DNA of 64,000 nucleotides, from positions 372,001 to 436,000 of the forward strand of contig JACKOD010000001.1 in assembly GCA_024234505.1 (NCBI GenBank). The letters run 5' to 3'. The notes below the pieces were generated by a model that saw only the letters and a list, made by a program, of their open reading frames with translations, did not search any database and had not been told where the DNA came from. Positions 63,232-64,000 of this stretch are shown here, in pieces (the stretch's first letter is position 1; the number at the start of each line of letters is the position of its first letter). A program made the position numbers and the translations under genes. The DNA comes from Hahellaceae bacterium. GTDB lineage: Bacteria; Pseudomonadota; Gammaproteobacteria; Pseudomonadales; Oleiphilaceae.

Positions 63232-64000
63232 ATGGTTAATGAAACAGATATCGAAACAGAAAGTGTTTCGAGTGTTGACGGCTTCAAACAGCGAATTATC
63301 GGCGCCGTAGTGCTAGTGTGTGCGGCTATTATTATTCTTCCGATGATTTTTGATGAGCCGCACGTAAAGTCGGAAAACAGAATTATTCCCATTCCTGTTG
63401 CTCCAGCGCGCCCGGTGATACAAATTGCGTCACCCGTGGCACCGAAGTTTCAGGTGTTTGAAATCGGTGCCAAACAAAAGAGTAGTAATGAAACGGGAAC
63501 CGTATCTCAGTTTGATAGTAACATTGAGATGACGGATGATGTATTGCTGGCCGATGAACAAGATTCTAATCAAAGCAGTAATGACGAGATTCCGCCGCCT
63601 CCTTTAGAATCCGACAAAAGAGAAAAAAAGATAGCTGCAGAAAAGGTACCGAACAAAACAGTACTTCAGGCTCATCAGGAAGCAGATTCTCCCGCGTCAA
63701 AAGCAATTGCTAAACCAGTGCGTGAACCATCGAAACCTGTGGCGAAACTGTTGGATTCTCCAGAAGTTGCAGATCAGAAGGTGTTTCGAAATGTCTGGAT
63801 GGTTCGCTTGGGGGTTTTCGGTAAGGAAACCAATGCTTATCAACTGCGTGATAAAGTGAGGACGTTGGGCTATACCGCACATACACGGCAATTGACCCGC
63901 GACAGCCGGATTCTTGTTGCGGTTTATGCCGGACCATTTGTTAGTGAGAAAGAAGCAAAATCACGAAAACTCCAGCTCGATAAAGCTCTGGGCAAAGAAA
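63232..64000 (+). CDS. SPOR-domain protein, DedD-like, cut by window end
   Basis: The frame is open from ATG 63232 to the last base, at least 256 residues. A short cytoplasmic N-terminus is followed by a membrane helix (residues ~22-42, IIGAVVLVCAAIIILPMIF), a Pro/Ser/Lys-rich periplasmic linker, and a SPOR domain (from about residue 186, WMVRLGVFGKETNAYQLRDKV). SPOR domains bind denuded peptidoglycan at the septum, so a division role as for DedD is likely. The folC-SPOR order is conserved in Pseudomonas, where cvpA and purF follow. Confidence 0.87.
   Translation, partial: MVNETDIETESVSSVDGFKQRIIGAVVLVCAAIIILPMIFDEPHVKSENRIIPIPVAPARPVIQIASPVAPKFQVFEIGAKQKSSNETGTVSQFDSNIEMTDDVLLADEQDSNQSSNDEIPPPPLESDKREKKIAAEKVPNKTVLQAHQEADSPASKAIAKPVREPSKPVAKLLDSPEVADQKVFRNVWMVRLGVFGKETNAYQLRDKVRTLGYTAHTRQLTRDSRILVAVYAGPFVSEKEAKSRKLQLDKALGKE

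Noticed and set aside
1..64000. CRISPR arrays, tRNA or rRNA genes, prophage and complete insertion sequences
   Set aside because: No regularly spaced repeats with unique spacers, no tRNA cloverleaf or rRNA-like blocks, and no transposase, integrase or phage genes were recognised by eye.

Overview
The window is bacterial chromosome from a gammaproteobacterium of the Pseudomonadales/Cellvibrionales type. I infer this from several blocks whose gene order, from memory, matches Pseudomonas: mtnA/mtaD-ubiG-mupP-yciK; cysB/cysH/thrH/pabB; holB-pilZ-tatD; prmB-aroC-MFS; and leuCDB-asd-fimV-truA-trpF...accD-folC-SPOR protein. A class I PHA synthase with a phasin, and a fatty-acid oxidation pair with a MalT-like regulator, suggest carbon storage and lipid use. 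G+C looks close to 50% by eye. I saw no rRNA, tRNA, CRISPR array, prophage or transposase gene. The genus cannot be fixed from this sequence alone.

Layout. 1-7475: the complete cytochrome c maturation operon ccmABCDEFGHI (ccmA lacks its start at the window edge), with a 293-bp gap before ccmC that holds three tandem 21-bp repeats. 7539-13006: a small membrane protein, then yciK-mupP-ubiG-mtaD on the minus strand and divergent mtnA (quinone synthesis, cell-wall recycling, methionine salvage). 13089-23544: an XRE-type protein, periplasmic protease Prc, the anaerobic-type beta-oxidation pair fadI-fadJ, and a 912-residue LuxR/MalT regulator. 23745-28747: sulfur assimilation (TSUP permease, cysB, cysH), thrH and pabB.

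28993-33543 is the accessory core. Three almost identical units of about 1 kb each carry their own leader, a secreted 259-residue protein and a terminator. The CDS copies differ by one silent base and use codons typical of very highly expressed genes. A mobile-element-like inverted repeat, a REP-like palindrome and a secreted-protein gene lie between units 2 and 3. A further secreted protein with a related mature N-terminus follows unit 3.

34572-48799: a DUF58/transglutaminase pair, holB-pilZ-tatD, an alpha/beta hydrolase, a DUF4892/OmpA-like protein, prmB-aroC-MFS, phasin-phaC, and a LysR regulator. 49027-64000: leucine synthesis (leuCDB), asd, fimV, truA, trpFBA, accD, folC and a SPOR-domain protein cut by the window end.

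Unexplained small-scale structure: short tandem repeats lie immediately upstream of ccmC (21 bp x3), aroC (17 bp x3) and accD (19 bp x2). A second, shorter member of the inverted-repeat family sits exactly at the 3' end of trpA and contains its stop codon.
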